Positions 62,049 through 64,000 of a stretch of 64,000 nucleotides of DNA are shown here, piece by piece. A model generated the notes under the pieces. It did no database searches. It saw only the letters and a list, made by a program, of their open reading frames with translations, and had not been told where the DNA came from. Numbering within the stretch: position 1 is the first letter of the stretch; each line of letters opens with the position of its first letter. Position numbers and translations under genes: made by a program. The DNA is from Arthrobacter mangrovi (GTDB taxonomy: Bacteria > Actinomycetota > Actinomycetes > Actinomycetales > Micrococcaceae). The DNA is taken from positions 310,001 to 374,000 of the forward strand of contig NZ_BRVS01000001.1 of assembly GCF_026011795.1 (NCBI RefSeq), read 5' to 3'.

Positions 62049-63550
62049 GATGCTGCCCTTCCATAGCAGTAGGTCAGTAGCTGCTCCTCGTCGGCGCCCT
62101 CGGCAGGAACCTCGCCGGATATCCGCCCCTCGTGCATCAGGATGATGCGGTCGGCCAGCCCGATCAGTTCCGGCAGTTCCGAACTGACCACGATGACCGC
62201 AGTGCCCTGTGCCGCCAGGCGGCGTATCAGCCCGTAGATCTCGGACTTCGTGCCGACGTCGATGCCGCGCGTCGGTTCATCGAGCAGCAGGACTTTGGGA
62301 TTGCGCGCCAGATACTTGGCCAGGACGACTTTCTGTTGGTTCCCTCCGGAGAGCTGGCCAACAATTTGCTGGGGTCCCCTGCTCTTGATCTGCAGCTCCG
62401 CTATGGAGCCCGAGGCCAAGGACCTGATGCGGGAACCTGCGACCAGCCCCCACTTGCTGATCGCCTTCAAATTTCCGACGGCGATGTTCTCACCGATCGA
62501 CTGGGACAGGACGACCCCCTGGCTGCGCCGTTCCTCCGGCACGAGCGCGATGCCGCGGTCCAGCGCGGCTGCCACCGTCCGGTGGCTGCACTCCTGCCCG
62601 TCGAGGGCGATCCGTCCGGAGGAGGAACGCTGTGCGCCGGCAATCATGCGCAGCAATTCGCTGCGTCCGGAGCCGGCCAGCCCGCCGATGCCCAGTACTT
62701 CGCCTGGCCTGACTGAGAACGAGACATCTTTGACCCGCCGGCCGGTCAGGCCGGACACTTCCACGGCCTTCCCCGCGCCTGGTACTCCCCGGGCCGGAAA
62801 CAGCTCGTCCTGCCTGCGACCCACCATGGTGGAGATGACTTCGTCGATGGTTGTGTCCGCGACGTCCGTCGTCGTTATCACAGCGCCGTTGCGCATGATG
62901 GTCGCCCGGTCGCACAGCTCGAACACTTCCTCCAGTCGGTGCGATACGTAAAGGATCGCTACGCCTTCGGCCTGCAGGCTCCGCAGCACCCTGAACAGGT
63001 CGCGGATTTCATGGTCGGTTAATGCAGCCGTGGGCTCGTCAAGGATCAGGACCTTCGCCTCGACGGCGATGGCCCGGGCGACGGCAACCATGGTCTGCTG
63101 CACCGGAGTAAGGCGGCCGGCCATGCGGTGGACGGGAATGTGTCCCTGGTTGAGCCGCTCGAGCTGCTTGCGCGCGGCACTTCGCAGTTCTTTCCAGTCG
63201 ACAAGTCCTGCACGGGTGGGCAGGTCGTCCCCCAGCACGATGTTCTCCGCGACCGAGACGTTCGGCACGATCGACAGTTCCTGGTACAGCGCGACGACGC
63301 CTGCTTTGTGGGCAGCACTGACACCTTTGAAGGCGGCAGGGGCGCCCTCCATCCGGATGCTGCCCGAATCCGGTGTATAGACGCCGGTGAGGACCTTGAT
63401 GAGGGTGCTCTTGCCCGCCCCGTTTTCGCCGAGCAGCGCATGGATCTCACCGGGGCGGATCCGGAGGTCGACACCGTTCAGGGCGAAGACGCCGTCGAAA
63501 TGCTTGGTGATGCCCTCGGCTTCGAGGACATGCTGAATTGTGGTGGTCAT
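62045..63550 (-). CDS. Sugar ABC transporter ATPase (RbsA-like, two domains)
   Basis: This 501-residue ATPase has GENGAGKSTL, the degenerate first signature LTPVQQTMVAVARAI, LILDEPTAAL, and in the second half GSGRSELL, LSGGNQQKVVLAKYL and LLLDEPTRGIDVG. This is the carbohydrate uptake transporter-2 type. The ATG at 63550 gives the usual N-terminus; one at 63562 adds 4 residues. Confidence 0.93.
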   Translation of the reverse strand: MTTTIQHVLEAEGITKHFDGVFALNGVDLRIRPGEIHALLGENGAGKSTLIKVLTGVYTPDSGSIRMEGAPAAFKGVSAAHKAGVVALYQELSIVPNVSVAENIVLGDDLPTRAGLVDWKELRSAARKQLERLNQGHIPVHRMAGRLTPVQQTMVAVARAIAVEAKVLILDEPTAALTDHEIRDLFRVLRSLQAEGVAILYVSHRLEEVFELCDRATIMRNGAVITTTDVADTTIDEVISTMVGRRQDELFPARGVPGAGKAVEVSGLTGRRVKDVSFSVRPGEVLGIGGLAGSGRSELLRMIAGAQRSSSGRIALDGQECSHRTVAAALDRGIALVPEERRSQGVVLSQSIGENIAVGNLKAISKWGLVAGSRIRSLASGSIAELQIKSRGPQQIVGQLSGGNQQKVVLAKYLARNPKVLLLDEPTRGIDVGTKSEIYGLIRRLAAQGTAVIVVSSELPELIGLADRIILMHEGRISGEVPAEGADEEQLLTYCYGRAAS

Positions 63551-63608
63551 CGTGTGGTCCATCCCTAGGTCTGGAGTGAAGGCCGGAGGAAATGCGCGCC
63601 GGTGCCGC

Positions 63609-64000
63609 TCAGCGCGCGTGCGATAGGGCCAGGGCGCCGCCGTCAATGACATAGGCCCCGCCAGTCATGAAACTGGAAGCCCTGGAGGCCAGCAGGAGTG
63701 CAAGCCCTTTCATTTCCTCCGGGTCCGCCATCCGGCCGAGCGGGATCGTCTGCGCCCACAGGCCGTTGAGCTCCGGAACGTCCAGGGCCCCTTCGCCGGC
63801 AATATTCGTCCTGAACGGGCCAGGTGCAATGGCATTGATCCGCACGCCGCGCGGAGCCAGTTCGAGCGCTGCCTGCCGGACGATATTCAGGACAGCTGCC
63901 TTAGTGGCGACGTAGGCATAGCCGACCATTGGATCCGCGCGGAAGCCGGCGGTGGATGCTGTGACCACGATCCTGCCGCCGTCGGCGATCCGCCCTGATA
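63609..64000 (-). CDS. SDR-family oxidoreductase (partial, 5' end beyond window)
   Basis: The visible 130 codons hold the second half of a classical SDR: active-site Ser in VTASTAGF, the YVATK catalytic pair and the MTGGAYVIDGGALALS end. It precedes the RbsA-like gene by 58 bases on the same strand and is probably the first enzyme of the polyol operon. The cofactor-binding N-terminus lies outside the window. Confidence 0.88.
   Translation of the reverse strand, partial: SGRIADGGRIVVTASTAGFRADPMVGYAYVATKAAVLNIVRQAALELAPRGVRINAIAPGPFRTNIAGEGALDVPELNGLWAQTIPLGRMADPEEMKGLALLLASRASSFMTGGAYVIDGGALALSHAR

Overview
The window is a high-GC actinobacterial chromosome segment. The closest fit is Arthrobacter or a relative in the Micrococcaceae. 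This rests on the GC-rich third codon positions, the many short-spaced or ATGA-coupled genes, several probable leaderless starts, a DUF222/HNH gene, DUF3072 and mycoredoxin-like proteins, and a cassette matching the proposed coenzyme F420-0 importer. The genus is inferred, not proven. No tRNA, rRNA, CRISPR array, insertion sequence or prophage was seen.

Positions 1-16129 look like one catabolic block. A minus-strand operon (6404 to 1) encodes an amino-acid/amine permease, a cytochrome P450, a 3Fe-4S ferredoxin, a ferredoxin reductase, a glutamine-synthetase-like ligase and a solute-binding-like protein without a signal peptide. This order resembles the mycobacterial mor/pip secondary-amine systems (P450, ferredoxin, reductase, then a GS-like gene). 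The neighbouring plus-strand genes encode a class III CoA-transferase, a GABA/5-aminovalerate-type aminotransferase, a glutaryl-CoA dehydrogenase, a semialdehyde dehydrogenase and a 3-hydroxybutyryl-CoA dehydrogenase, with a PucR regulator. Together they could carry a cyclic amine such as piperidine through 5-aminovalerate and glutarate to central metabolism.

Positions 16224-33154 hold a PII paralogue lacking Tyr51, a LeuB-like dehydrogenase, an aldehyde dehydrogenase/SDR pair, a multicopper oxidase with a SHOCT protein, a PPOX-like protein, a DUF222/HNH protein, and an oligopeptide-type ABC importer with an amidase and a divergent FadR-type regulator. An almost identical FadR-like operator lies upstream of the regulator/importer and, 14 kb away, upstream of the aldehyde dehydrogenase. 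This suggests one regulon.

Positions 33278-44630 are mixed: a GH92 glycosidase coupled to a GT4 glycosyltransferase, membrane and repeat-rich secreted proteins, a DJ-1-family protein, a DHFR-fold reductase, a methyltransferase, a BBE-type oxidoreductase and two small proteins.

Positions 44743-53170 form a pyrimidine/hydantoin-type module (LLM oxidoreductase, dihydropyrimidinase, ureidopropionase-like nitrilase) next to an F420 module. The F420 module has a binding lipoprotein, permease and ATPase, convergent with CofE and an F420-dependent glucose-6-phosphate-dehydrogenase-like enzyme. It fits salvage of F420-0 followed by polyglutamylation inside the cell.

Positions 53217-64000 contain a membrane glutaredoxin, a HhH-GPD protein, an XRE-cupin regulator divergent from a methyltransferase/flavoprotein pair, and a minus-strand sugar/polyol operon. 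That operon has an SDR, RbsA- and RbsC-like transport proteins, two paralogous binding proteins, a zinc alcohol dehydrogenase and an iron alcohol dehydrogenase.
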